A stretch of 64,000 nucleotides of DNA from NCBI RefSeq assembly GCF_003002875.1, contig NZ_PVTH01000001.1, forward strand, positions 124,001 to 188,000, read 5' to 3'. The first letter of the stretch is position 1; each line of letters starts with the position of its first letter. The notes beneath the pieces are model-generated. The model ran no database searches, had not been told where the DNA came from, and saw only the letters and a list, made by a program, of their open reading frames with translations. This DNA comes from Arcticibacter pallidicorallinus. Lineage in GTDB: Bacteria; Bacteroidota; Bacteroidia; Sphingobacteriales; Sphingobacteriaceae. Shown here one piece after another: positions 46,778 to 55,351 of this stretch. The position numbers were made by a program, and so were the translations under genes.

Positions 46778-47584
46778 ATGGTAGACGTCTTAGCGAGAAA
46801 CAACGTCAGAATAACGGGTAAAGGTGAGCAAATTATAATGTTTGCTCACGGTTTTGGATGTGATCAAAATGTCTGGAGATATCTTTTAAGGGATTTTGAA
46901 AAAGGCTACACCACCATAGTGTTTGATTTCGTCGGCTCTGGACAGTCTGACCTGGCCGCGTATGATTCCCAAAGATACAGTAGCCTCGATGGGTACGCAC
47001 TGGACGTCATCGAAATCCTCGAGACTCTAAATCTAAAAAATGTGGTTTTTATCGGTCATTCAGTCGCGTGTATGATTGGAATGAAAGCAGCTATAGTGCG
47101 TCCAGAATACTTTGGTAGTCTGATATTCGTAGCACCTTCTCCATGTTATATAATCGACGAATCGTATAATGGAGGAATGCAAAGGGCTGATCTTGAAGCA
47201 TTATTTGAGGTCATGGATAGCAACTATCTGGGGTGGTCAAGCAGTATGGCACCGCTCATCATGGGAAATCCGGAAAGACCGGAACTCGGGGAGGAACTAA
47301 CTGACAACTTTTGTGCTACAGATCCTGACATAGCGCGAGAGTTTGCGCGAGTCACGTTCTTATCGGATAACCGAGCTGATTTGAAAATGCTTGAAACCCC
47401 AAGTCTTACGTTACAATGTTCATCCGATATGCTCGCTCCCATAGAAGTTGGTCATTATATTCATGAGAATACGGCTAATAGTACCCTGGCCGTACTTAGT
47501 GCTACGGGACATTGCCCCCATATGAGTCATCCCGAGGAAACGATACGGGCTATCCGCTCTTATATAAACGATCATGGGTTCTGA
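46778..47584 (+). CDS. RsbQ-like alpha/beta hydrolase
   Basis: Translation from ATG 46778 gives 268 aa; an in-frame GTG six bases earlier is less likely. The N-terminus NNVRITGKGEQIIMFAHGFGCDQNVW is the RsbQ/KAI2/D14 signature. The catalytic triad is Ser95 in GHSVA, Asp217 in SSDMLAP and His245 in TGHCPHMS, nearly the same spacing as B. subtilis RsbQ (Ser96, Asp219, His247, 269 aa, from memory). RsbQ makes or processes a small hydrophobic signal that is passed to the PAS domain of the RsbP phosphatase during energy stress. The next gene, a PAS protein, overlaps this one by 11 bp, so the module is conserved in principle, but its output domain differs. Confidence 0.9.
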   Translation: MVDVLARNNVRITGKGEQIIMFAHGFGCDQNVWRYLLRDFEKGYTTIVFDFVGSGQSDLAAYDSQRYSSLDGYALDVIEILETLNLKNVVFIGHSVACMIGMKAAIVRPEYFGSLIFVAPSPCYIIDESYNGGMQRADLEALFEVMDSNYLGWSSSMAPLIMGNPERPELGEELTDNFCATDPDIAREFARVTFLSDNRADLKMLETPSLTLQCSSDMLAPIEVGHYIHENTANSTLAVLSATGHCPHMSHPEETIRAIRSYINDHGF

Positions 47585-48224
47585 TAATGTGAAATCGGAT
47601 CCGAATGGGCAGAAATCAGACTTTGCCTTCCTCTATGACAATGCCGCATGCGGATTGATCGTATTTAACTTATCCGGTAAGATTTATCAGACGAACCAAA
47701 CCCTCCGCTTATGGACCGGTTTGGAAGAGACTCAGATTAATGGATCGACTTTTTCACATCTATTCGACAAGGGAAGCCAGTTATATCTTCAACTGTTCGT
47801 ATATCCGCTCCTTAAAATGCATAAGGAGGTAAAGGAAATTAATCTTACAGTCGAAACGGAAAGCCAGAACTTTCAATGCTTGCTCAGTGCGAAAGTGATA
47901 GAGAACTCCGCCCAAGATGACAAGATGCTTGTTCATGCAGCCATATTTAAGGTGGTTGACAGGAAAAAGTTTGAGGATGAGCTTCTGTTAAAGAAAAAGG
48001 CGGCAGAACAAGAGAAACTACAAAAGGAAGAGACCTTAAGGAAAGTTGCTTCCGACCAATCTCACCTTGTCCGCGCCCCACTTGCAAATATCCTGGGCTT
48101 AGTGGCCTTACTTGAGCAAGCTGAGATGACCGAAGATTCCAAAGAGTTGATCTCTATGTTGAAAGAGTCAGCTAATCAGCTTGATATGATGGTCAGAGGT
48201 ATTGTCAATAAAGCAAATACTTAA
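47574..48224 (+). CDS. PAS protein with DHp-like helix but no ATPase domain
   Basis: The 216-aa protein starts at ATG 47574, inside the hydrolase stop region, so translation is coupled. Residues 15-125 form a PAS domain (FLYDNAACGLIVFNLSGKIY, NQTLRLWTGLEE). A coiled-coil helix (about 130-155) leads to a DHp-like helix with His164 in SDQSHLVRAPLANILGL, which corresponds to the H-box of histidine kinases. The protein ends 52 residues later (MVRGIVNKANT), with no HATPase, receiver or phosphatase domain. By analogy with RsbQ-RsbP, the hydrolase product would be sensed by the PAS domain. How the signal leaves this protein is open: it may dock on another kinase or on a phosphotransfer partner elsewhere. 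Confidence 0.82.
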   Translation: MGSDNVKSDPNGQKSDFAFLYDNAACGLIVFNLSGKIYQTNQTLRLWTGLEETQINGSTFSHLFDKGSQLYLQLFVYPLLKMHKEVKEINLTVETESQNFQCLLSAKVIENSAQDDKMLVHAAIFKVVDRKKFEDELLLKKKAAEQEKLQKEETLRKVASDQSHLVRAPLANILGLVALLEQAEMTEDSKELISMLKESANQLDMMVRGIVNKANT

Positions 48225-48281
48225 TCGACTTATCAAAGAGGCCGAATTAGGTAATAATGGTATCTTCGCACATCTGATACC

Positions 48282-49106
48282 ATGAAAAAGATTGTTCTGT
48301 TCCTCGCTTCTTTCTGTGTGGCGATCGCTTGCTTTGCGCAGATAGGCGACTTGTCTAAGATAGGTCAACTGACTTACGGAGGCCTGCCTGTGAGAGAAAG
48401 CCTCTCATCAAACGACGAGGTAAAGGTCCTTATTAATGCTGCTTATATATCGTGTTATGATGAGCTGTTGAAAAATCCTCTCTGGGTAGCCTATCGCCTG
48501 GGAAATATAAAAGGAGATTTCAAGTATGTCAATTGGGAAAGGCCCTTCCGGTTCCTTACAGACTATCGCACGGAAAGCAAGGTGGATCATGATGCGTTTA
48601 AAAGCTCAGGATACGACAGGGGCCATATGGCTCCCAACGCCACTATTTTATCCCAGTACGGACAGCTGGGGCAGCTCGAAACTTATCTGATGACCAATAT
48701 CAGTCCCCAAAGTCCAGCTCTCAACCAGGGACTCTGGGCAAACCTGGAAAAACTCGAGAGAGAAAGTCTGTCACAGGATGATACTCCAAACAAAGAAGTG
48801 CACGATCTCTTTGTGATCACTGGTCCTGTTTTTGATAAAAGCCCTCGTATGCTCACATCGGGAGTCGCCGTTCCTTCTGGTTTTTATCGCATTCTGGCTT
48901 TCCGCAAAGGGTATGCCGGCACTCTTAAGGCCGTGGCTTTCCTCTTTCCTCAAAATCCGAAATCTAAAAATCTTACGGATTACCTCACAACAGTCGATAA
49001 CATTGAATCATTAACTAATCTCAATTTCTTTCCGGAGCTCTCCCGAACAGTTCAACACAACCTGGAAAGCAGGAAACGGGATTTATTGCTTAATGAGGTT
49101 AAGTAA
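48282..49106 (+). CDS. DNA/RNA non-specific endonuclease (NUC family), secreted
   Basis: The 274-aa protein has a signal peptide (MKKIVLFLASFCVAIACFAQ). The beta-beta-alpha-metal motif YDRGHMAPN gives Asp112-Arg113-Gly114-His115, with His115 as the general base, and Asn148 in LNQGLWANLE as the Mg2+ ligand. RTESK and ISPQSPALNQG are typical of the Serratia-nuclease/EndoG fold. It degrades double- and single-stranded nucleic acid in the periplasm or outside the cell, a role in nutrient scavenging or defence against extracellular DNA. No immunity gene is adjacent. A -7-like box TATCTTCG (one mismatch) occurs about 20 bp upstream. The stop codon directly abuts the DUF421 remnant on the other strand. 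Confidence 0.92.
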   Translation: MKKIVLFLASFCVAIACFAQIGDLSKIGQLTYGGLPVRESLSSNDEVKVLINAAYISCYDELLKNPLWVAYRLGNIKGDFKYVNWERPFRFLTDYRTESKVDHDAFKSSGYDRGHMAPNATILSQYGQLGQLETYLMTNISPQSPALNQGLWANLEKLERESLSQDDTPNKEVHDLFVITGPVFDKSPRMLTSGVAVPSGFYRILAFRKGYAGTLKAVAFLFPQNPKSKNLTDYLTTVDNIESLTNLNFFPELSRTVQHNLESRKRDLLLNEVK

Positions 49107-49333
49107 TCAATCACTTGCTTTTTTGATTATCACACTAATATGGCCGTCTGCTTCCATATAGGCGGCTTTTACTTCATTAAGATCTTCAACACCTCTTTTA
49201 TGCAAGTTTTCCATCAATTCCTCCAGGGTATACCCAGGGATAAGATGGATCCACGGATGAGCAATTCATGCAGTGGCGATTCAAGCTGAAAGAGTTCACC
49301 TAGAGTGCTTACAACATGCTTCATTATTTTCAT
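49107..49333 (-). pseudogene. DUF421 (YetF-like) gene with internal out-of-frame deletion
   Basis: On the minus strand, an ATG at 49333 starts MKIMKHVVSTLGELFQLESP, then LHELLIRGSI, the N-terminal membrane-helix entry of DUF421 proteins. From about 49247 to the TGA at 49107-49109, a different frame reads LIPGYTLEELMENLHKRGVE, then DLNEVKAAYMEADGHISVII, a typical DUF421 C-terminus. The two parts meet near 49240-49250 with a frame difference of two bases, so a central part of roughly 150 residues (expected length 200-240 aa) is missing. The N-frame alone ends after 39 codons. Family members are membrane-associated proteins of unclear function. The family match is from memory. Confidence 0.6.
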
Positions 49334-49431
49334 GGTTAGAATAGGCTATAACGTTCGTGTCGTAGAACTGTTTAAAGCGTTTTAGAAGAAAAATTTTTAA
49401 ATTCGAACCGCTGAGATTTAAGGAAAATTGT

Positions 49432-50046
49432 ATGGAGGAGTTGTTGAGGGATATTTTAGCTTGTACTTTTTGCAAAGAGCATCTGCAGGCAGGTGTCAGA
49501 CCAGTCGTCCAGATTGGAAAGTCATCAAAAGTCATCATTATCGGTCAGGCTCCTGGAAGGCGGGTTCATGAGACCGGTATTCCCTGGAACGACGCGAGTG
49601 GTAAGACGCTCAGACAATGGCTGAATGTTGATACGGCCACATTTTATAACCCTGAGATGTTTTCCATCATGCCTATGGGCTTTTGCTATCCGGGTAAAGG
49701 GAAGTCAGGCGACCTGCCACCCATGCCACAATGCGCAGGCTTATGGCATACCAAAATCCTCGAAATTTTTACTTCAGCCCCCCTTGTTTTACTTATCGGC
49801 CAGTATGCCCAGCGTTATTATCTTGGTACCAAATACAAAGGCAACCTGACAGACACTGTACGTTCCTTTCGCGAATACTACCCCGACTTTTTCCCCTTGC
49901 CACATCCTTCACCCCGTAATCAGAACTGGGTAAAGGTAAACCCCTGGTTTGTGCAAGATGTCATTCCTGAGCTCAGAGAAAAGCTGAACTCGCTGGGAGT
50001 AACAAGGCTTCCGGAGGATGTGCCTGCCCTTACTTCGCAAAAATAA
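49432..50046 (+). CDS. Uracil-DNA glycosylase superfamily protein with four Fe-S-type cysteines
   Basis: The 204-aa protein has GQAPGRRVHETGIPWND, a motif A of the UDG superfamily, and the late HPSPRNQNW, a motif B. Four Cys lie at residues 11, 14, 85 and 101, i.e. C-x2-C-x70-C-x15-C. This spacing fits the [4Fe-4S] cluster of family 4/5 UDGs, although the first motif differs from the classical GEAPG. The protein should be cytosolic and either excise deaminated bases from DNA or, if the catalytic acid is altered, act as a related base-excision enzyme. The gene ends 36 bp from a convergent TonB receptor gene, with no hairpin between them. No second in-frame Met upstream was found. Confidence 0.85.
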   Translation: MEELLRDILACTFCKEHLQAGVRPVVQIGKSSKVIIIGQAPGRRVHETGIPWNDASGKTLRQWLNVDTATFYNPEMFSIMPMGFCYPGKGKSGDLPPMPQCAGLWHTKILEIFTSAPLVLLIGQYAQRYYLGTKYKGNLTDTVRSFREYYPDFFPLPHPSPRNQNWVKVNPWFVQDVIPELREKLNSLGVTRLPEDVPALTSQK

Positions 50047-50082
50047 ATCTTGTTATTGCGAAATTCGGGCAGTCTCAAGTAT

Positions 50083-52701
50083 TTAGCTGCCGAAGCGCTG
50101 TATGCGATATTGAAAAGTTAGCATAAAATAGCGGGCAAGGCGGTTGGTCTGAGAATCTACGATGACATTATCAAAGACGTCCCTGGAGATAGCTGTATTT
50201 TGGTTAAGCAGGTCATAACCCTGAAGACGGATGTTTCCTCTGTTTTGTTTTAGGAATCGATATTCCAGAAACAAGTTCAGCAGGGTGGGGTTGGTACTGT
50301 TCGCATTAAAACCGGTGTTCACGGTCTTCGAAAAATCGTAGCCCAGGGTCAGATCCTTTCTGAAATAAGTCCTTCCCGTCAAACCAACACGGTAGGTCTT
50401 CGTATAGCGGTCAGACAGCGATCCAGCGCTGTATTGAGTCTGATTGTAAGAGAATGAAGTACTTAGTTCCGCGTTTGTTTTATCCTTAATATCCAGCCTG
50501 AACCTAAGTCCCTGGTTGATGTTCAGGTTCTTGCCAACGATCCGGTCATTGTTGGTGAAGGCGATATTATTACTAAAGTTCGATCCTCCGGAATAGGTGA
50601 TCGTATATTGCCTCTCTGAGAACGGAAGGGATATCGAATAATTAGCCCGGGCATTATAGAAGCCGTCGGTATTTATATAAGATGAAATTTGTTTAATGCT
50701 GTCGGGGATGACTACCTTAGTCGTAACAATCTTATCGTTAGTCTGACTCATATCAACCCTCGCATCCATCACATAGCCATTTTTCCAGTCATTTTGCTTG
50801 TATTCCATCCCGAAGTTATTCGTGAACTCAGGTTTTAGGTCAGGGTTACCTGTAATAACATTCTGGATATTGGAGTTGTCAGTGATTGGCTGCAGTTGTC
50901 TAAATCCCGGCTGGTTACTTCTTCCGTAATAACGCATTGTAAACGACTGCTCTTTCGAAAACTTATAAACCATTCTTGCGCTGGGTACCCAGTTTAGCGT
51001 TTCTTTTTTGGTTTTGATATCTCTGCTGAGATCCTGACCATTTAAAACAGACGGCATCACCGCTATCCCGGCGAAGTAATTGAGTTTTGGAGCGATGTGC
51101 CGATAGGTTAATCCTGCCCTGTTGGTGACGAACTGATAATTGTAATTATTGCTGAGGTTTGTATTCAGGGTTTCTTCCTCTGTTAAAGGATCAATGTCCC
51201 GCGTATCCCTTACGGTTTTAGTCGATGTCCGGTTCCATTGATAGTTAAACTCAAGCATCCCTTTCGCACTTATTGGCTCGATGTAGGCTACTCGCAAGCG
51301 GGTGTTGGTGTTGCGATTGTCATTGTTGCGGTACTGGTACTGTTGTTCAATAGAACGGTTATTCAATGAGTCGGTGTTTGTGTAGTCGTTTCGTATATCC
51401 GAAAGGTGGTCGCCCGTAGAGGTGTTTACTATGGCACTCGCACTCAGATTGCGACCCTTTTTTCTAAACTTATGATGGTAATATAGTTCGTTATCGGAGT
51501 TAAAAGAAGATGAAGACGTGTTGTCGATCCGTTCACGTACCGAATTGGCTAACAGTAATTCCGTCAGCGTAGAGCCGGAACTGATCGTATTTCCGGTATT
51601 GTACGATACCCGCGGCTTGAATTTGAAATAATTCATGCTGTCGGGTCTGAATTCCAGGTTCCATGAGAAGTCCTGCTCAGTGGTCTTGTTGTTGTTATCA
51701 CTACGGTCATTCTCGTATCGCGTGTAACTGTCAAAGGCACTCTCTGTAACCGTCCTCTCTAGCGAATGGTTGTCATTTCTCTGGAATCTGTAACTACCAT
51801 AACTTTCCAATTTTTCCCCCCAATTGTCGCGATAATGGATTCGGGCAGATGTACGGTCTGTAGTCCCTTTTGATCGGTTGGAAATATTGTTGTTTGTCGC
51901 GTCGAAAGAGATCTGCTGATCGCCGTTAAAGCGATTCGCTCTGGCGCGCCCGACATAACGGTCCATAGATCCGAGTCCTCCTTCAGCGCGACCAAAATAG
52001 CCTATCTTCTTGTCTTCCCGGGTATTGATGTTCAGGATCTTTTGTGGTTCGCCACTTTTTATGCCGGTTAAATTTGCCTCTTCTCCGTAGTCATCTACCA
52101 GCTGGATATTTTTTACGATATCTGCGGGCAGGTTTTGCAACGCAGCAGCGGCCTCATCACCAAAAAAATCTTTGCCGTTAAGGCGGATCTTGGTAACCGG
52201 CTCTCCCTGTGCTTTTACATTCCCTTCGTTGTCCACTTCCATGCCAGGTAAGCGCTTAACCATTTCATCAACTGCATCGCCTTCTCTTACGGGATATGCC
52301 CGCGCGTCATATTGTACGGTATCTTCCTTCACCACTACGGGTGTGATGATATTGATTACCACTTCATTCAACTGATTGTTCGCATCCTTTAATCGGATAG
52401 GAGCGAGGGTCGTAGACACAGTTTTTGGATCTACGGTATACTGCTTGCTGAACGTTTGGAAGCTGATGGAACTTACTGTGATACTAAACTTTGGAGACTT
52501 TACCGATGGAAAGCGAAAAGCTCCCTCCAGATTGGTGGCGGTTGAAAGGGTATCGAGGCTGGAAACGAGCCTAACAGAAGATCCTGGTAGGGTGATCCCT
52601 GCGGAGTCTTGTACTACACCCGTAATTACCCGGGCGGACTGAGCGGTCGCAGAAAGCTGTGCAATAAATATTATTACACAATAGAGGAGAGCTTTTTTCA
52701 T
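50083..52701 (-). CDS. TonB-dependent receptor without SusD partner
   Basis: The 872-aa protein has a signal peptide (to TAQ, about residue 21), a CarboxypepD_reg domain (about 25-105, ITGVVQDSAGITLPGSSVRLV), a plug-like region (EMVKRLPGMEVDNEGNVKAQG, EPVTKIRLNGKDFFGDEAA) and a beta-barrel of the OMP_b-brl_3 type that ends in an aromatic strand (YRIQRFGS). It has no SusC-type YGARGGNGV repeat block and no SusD gene beside it, so it belongs to the non-SusC TonB receptors that take up siderophores, peptides or small glycans. The pectate lyase gene lies upstream on the same strand; a terminator-like hairpin at 52723-52752 separates them. Substrate unknown. Confidence 0.88.
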   Translation of the reverse strand: MKKALLYCVIIFIAQLSATAQSARVITGVVQDSAGITLPGSSVRLVSSLDTLSTATNLEGAFRFPSVKSPKFSITVSSISFQTFSKQYTVDPKTVSTTLAPIRLKDANNQLNEVVINIITPVVVKEDTVQYDARAYPVREGDAVDEMVKRLPGMEVDNEGNVKAQGEPVTKIRLNGKDFFGDEAAAALQNLPADIVKNIQLVDDYGEEANLTGIKSGEPQKILNINTREDKKIGYFGRAEGGLGSMDRYVGRARANRFNGDQQISFDATNNNISNRSKGTTDRTSARIHYRDNWGEKLESYGSYRFQRNDNHSLERTVTESAFDSYTRYENDRSDNNNKTTEQDFSWNLEFRPDSMNYFKFKPRVSYNTGNTISSGSTLTELLLANSVRERIDNTSSSSFNSDNELYYHHKFRKKGRNLSASAIVNTSTGDHLSDIRNDYTNTDSLNNRSIEQQYQYRNNDNRNTNTRLRVAYIEPISAKGMLEFNYQWNRTSTKTVRDTRDIDPLTEEETLNTNLSNNYNYQFVTNRAGLTYRHIAPKLNYFAGIAVMPSVLNGQDLSRDIKTKKETLNWVPSARMVYKFSKEQSFTMRYYGRSNQPGFRQLQPITDNSNIQNVITGNPDLKPEFTNNFGMEYKQNDWKNGYVMDARVDMSQTNDKIVTTKVVIPDSIKQISSYINTDGFYNARANYSISLPFSERQYTITYSGGSNFSNNIAFTNNDRIVGKNLNINQGLRFRLDIKDKTNAELSTSFSYNQTQYSAGSLSDRYTKTYRVGLTGRTYFRKDLTLGYDFSKTVNTGFNANSTNPTLLNLFLEYRFLKQNRGNIRLQGYDLLNQNTAISRDVFDNVIVDSQTNRLARYFMLTFQYRIQRFGS

Positions 52702-52722
52702 TATTGGTTAGGGCAAAAAGCA

Positions 52723-52752
52723 AATAACCAGTCGCTCTCGCGGCTGGTTATT
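52723..52752 (-). terminator. Hairpin terminator of the pectate lyase gene
   Basis: Arms 52723-52735 and 52740-52752 pair at 12 of 13 positions around TCTC (AATAACCAG/CTGGTTATT). On the minus strand a T-rich stretch follows. It lies 23 bp after the lyase stop. Confidence 0.75.
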
Positions 52753-52775
52753 CTATCATTGATTAAACTAAAACT

Positions 52776-54458
52776 TTAAATTTTGACTGGCTTCACTTTA
52801 GCAACCTCTACCAGGCTGTTCAGATAAGCCTCAATATTGGTGTAGCCATCGTTCCGGTATTTGGCAGCATCGCTTGCATCTTTCGGATTCAGGCCATTTT
52901 GCTTTTCCCAGGCATCTGGAATACCATCTTTGTCGGCATCCTGATAAGGTTTACCCTTGTATTCCGGGTAGCCACCCACCTGACTGATGTCGGTAATGAT
53001 ACCACCCTTGTAAGAGTCCTTAGGTAGTCTGCGGTGTTTGAAATCCGTTTCTGGCAATTTCACATTCTTCAGCGCATTGATTTTGCCGGTTCTAACCTGC
53101 TCTACAACCCGTACGTCTACCGGATCACGCTTTGGTAATGTAGCACCGGCGTTGGCCAGTACATAGCTGTAAGCTTCTTGCGTAGGAAGGATCGTGATGG
53201 GCGCCATAGGGAAAGGCTTGTCTACCTTCATAGCAGCAAAGTAAGGCTGTGATTGTTCGTAAGACATCAGGTTACCTTTTTTATCTTCTACCTGTATACC
53301 ACCGTCCCAATTATTGTCGGTCACCTTCTTGTTGCCTTCGATGATATTGCCTGTAACGTGTGCTCTTCCGAATACTACGTACGGAAGCTTGCTACGACCC
53401 GACTCCGGTTTAAGGATTCTGTAGCTGATAGGCTGATCAAGCGGAGTAAGGGGTCCTGGCTTATAGTAGTTATTGATGATGTTGTACAGAGCAGTATAAT
53501 CACCACCGTCGGTTGAACGGTGTACCCAGTTGAACATCACGTTGTTGGCGAAATTGAAGATGCCGTTCCAGCCAATAGATGGGTTACGTGCTGCATTATT
53601 TGCCCAAAGGTTACGCATAAATGTCGCGTTCTCTCCACCCAGGGTACTGCCAAAGGCGTGGTTCCAGGTATCGAGGGCTTCAGAGAAAATGGAGTTCTGG
53701 ATAGTCAGGTTTACTGTCGCCAGCTTATCTTCTTTCTTGCCTGTGCTGTCATTATACATATGGCGGTACATGGACATATTCTCATCCAGCCCCCAGCTCG
53801 CCGACACGTGGTCGATCATGATATTCCCGATTGGGTTACCTCCGATAGCGTCATCCCTGCGACCTACGTAAGTTTCTCCGCGGCGGAAACGCATGAAGCG
53901 AATTACCACGTCGTGAGTATTAATCCAAACAGACTCTCCGGCCACACAAACGCCGTCACCTGGAGCAGACTGTCCTGCAATCGTAATATAAGGAGCACGG
54001 ATGATCAGCGGTGTTTTCAGGCGAATGATGCCGGAAACGTTAAAAACGATCGTACGTGCGCCACCTACCTCACAAGCTTCGCGAAGCGTACCAGGACCGT
54101 TATCGGCCAGGCTGGTCACTACAATAACCTTACCTCCACGACCACCGAAAGAATAGGCACCTCCACCTTCCGCACCCGGGAAAGCAGGGATTTCTGCCTG
54201 AGGCAGATCAGTTGGCCTGCCAGCCCATGGTACATAAGGCTTACCTTCTTTAGCTTCTTTTTCAATAACCGGAAGTGCCTTCTGCCAGGCCTCATCTGAC
54301 TGCTTGCGGGCAGCCTCCATCATATCGTTGGTAGCTTTCTGTACGTCCTGCGGGATTTGAGGGTACTGGGCAAAGCCCGGCGTGTTAACGCTGAAAGCAG
54401 CTGCAATGGTCAATGCCAAAACTGCCTTTAATGTTGTGTGTTGTTTGGTCCTTTTCAT
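52776..54458 (-). CDS. Polysaccharide lyase family 1 pectate lyase, secreted
   Basis: The 560-aa protein has a signal peptide (to about residue 30, PGFAQ). A helical spacer (about 33-80, KQSDEAWQKALPVIEKEAKE) precedes the right-handed beta-helix (about 90-430): FPGAEGGGAYSFGGRGG, VTSLADNGPGTLREACE, NIMIDHVSASWGLDENM and NPSIGWNGIFNFANNVMFNW. The calcium-binding Asp cluster and the catalytic Arg region lie in these blocks. The C-terminus DADKDGIPDAWEKQNGLNP resembles a thrombospondin type-3/EF-hand calcium repeat. PL1 enzymes cleave polygalacturonate by beta-elimination. It is followed, past a hairpin, by the lone TonB receptor, which might take up oligogalacturonides. Family call by motif. 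Confidence 0.88.
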   Translation of the reverse strand: MKRTKQHTTLKAVLALTIAAAFSVNTPGFAQYPQIPQDVQKATNDMMEAARKQSDEAWQKALPVIEKEAKEGKPYVPWAGRPTDLPQAEIPAFPGAEGGGAYSFGGRGGKVIVVTSLADNGPGTLREACEVGGARTIVFNVSGIIRLKTPLIIRAPYITIAGQSAPGDGVCVAGESVWINTHDVVIRFMRFRRGETYVGRRDDAIGGNPIGNIMIDHVSASWGLDENMSMYRHMYNDSTGKKEDKLATVNLTIQNSIFSEALDTWNHAFGSTLGGENATFMRNLWANNAARNPSIGWNGIFNFANNVMFNWVHRSTDGGDYTALYNIINNYYKPGPLTPLDQPISYRILKPESGRSKLPYVVFGRAHVTGNIIEGNKKVTDNNWDGGIQVEDKKGNLMSYEQSQPYFAAMKVDKPFPMAPITILPTQEAYSYVLANAGATLPKRDPVDVRVVEQVRTGKINALKNVKLPETDFKHRRLPKDSYKGGIITDISQVGGYPEYKGKPYQDADKDGIPDAWEKQNGLNPKDASDAAKYRNDGYTNIEAYLNSLVEVAKVKPVKI

Positions 54459-54575
54459 TCAATAACAGGGTGTAATTTCCATAAAAAGACGATTTGAAAC
54501 CCACAATACAAATAGATTACGGACATAGCTGGATATTTTCATGCCCGAACTGGAAAATACAGGGATGAAAAGGAT

Positions 54576-55346
54576 TCACTGATCCAGCCAGATCTTAAAC
54601 AGAGGGGTTCGCTGACTACTTACGATAACCTCGTCTTCCAGGGGCGGATGGAGAATTAGTTTCATTCTTCCCTTGAAATAAGGGTGGATTTCTCGGGCGG
54701 CATCAATATGGATAATGAGTTTCCGATTTACATGGAAAAATATTGCCGGATCCAGAAAATTAATCAACTCATCCAAAGCATAGTCAATAGGGAAGCTACC
54801 TCCGTCTTTGGTCACTAAGAGTGTTAGCTTGTTATGTGAATGAAAATATGCGATATCCTCTGTTTTGACCGCTTTGATCCGGTTACCTATCTTCACCATA
54901 AAGCGCGATTTGTAGGATGTTTCGCGCTTTTTAATAAGTCCCATCAGGTCATTTACCTGAGCGCTGATCTCTGTGCCTGTTCCTTGTGATCGGTGCAGTT
55001 CTTTCATTTTTTCCAGACTCTTCTCGAGTTTTGCTTGCTGAACAGGTTTAAGCAGATAATCAATGCTGTTGAGTTCGAAGGCTTTTAGGGCATATTCATC
55101 GTAGGCCGTGCAGAAGATAACTGGACATTTAACCGGCACCTGCTCAAATATCTCGAAGCAGAGACCGTCAGCTAAATGAATGTCAAGCAGAATAAGGTCA
55201 GGCAGTTTGTGCGACTTTAACCATTCTACTGTACCTTCAACGGAGCTCATCACCCCGAGGATCCTAATCTCGGGATCATATTCCTTTAAAAGGCTGATGA
55301 GTCTTTCTGCTGCGGGGTTCTCATCTTCTATAATTAAAACGTCCAT
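54576..55346 (-). CDS. LytTR-type response regulator
   Basis: The 256-aa protein has a receiver domain (1-122) with Asp55 in DLILLDIHLADG, Thr/Lys switch residues in FCTAYDEYALKAF and YLLKPVQQAK, and a LytTR DNA-binding domain (about 150-256): RFMVKIGNRIKAVKTEDIAYF, FFHVNRKLIIHIDAAREI. The start is 5 bp after the kinase stop, so the two form a classic LytS/LytR pair: the kinase phosphorylates Asp55 and the LytTR domain binds DNA repeats. It is the last gene of a three-gene minus-strand operon headed by the repeat-built exported protein. Regulated genes are unknown. No LytTR-type direct repeats were searched for systematically. Confidence 0.93.
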   Translation of the reverse strand: MDVLIIEDENPAAERLISLLKEYDPEIRILGVMSSVEGTVEWLKSHKLPDLILLDIHLADGLCFEIFEQVPVKCPVIFCTAYDEYALKAFELNSIDYLLKPVQQAKLEKSLEKMKELHRSQGTGTEISAQVNDLMGLIKKRETSYKSRFMVKIGNRIKAVKTEDIAYFHSHNKLTLLVTKDGGSFPIDYALDELINFLDPAIFFHVNRKLIIHIDAAREIHPYFKGRMKLILHPPLEDEVIVSSQRTPLFKIWLDQ

Positions 55347-55351
55347 GTATC

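Noticed and set aside
53520-54299. Long + strand frame of 259 codons opposite the pectate lyase gene
   Set aside because: It lies wholly on the reverse strand of a gene with clear PL1 motifs and signal peptide; its own sequence shows no family, signal or start context.
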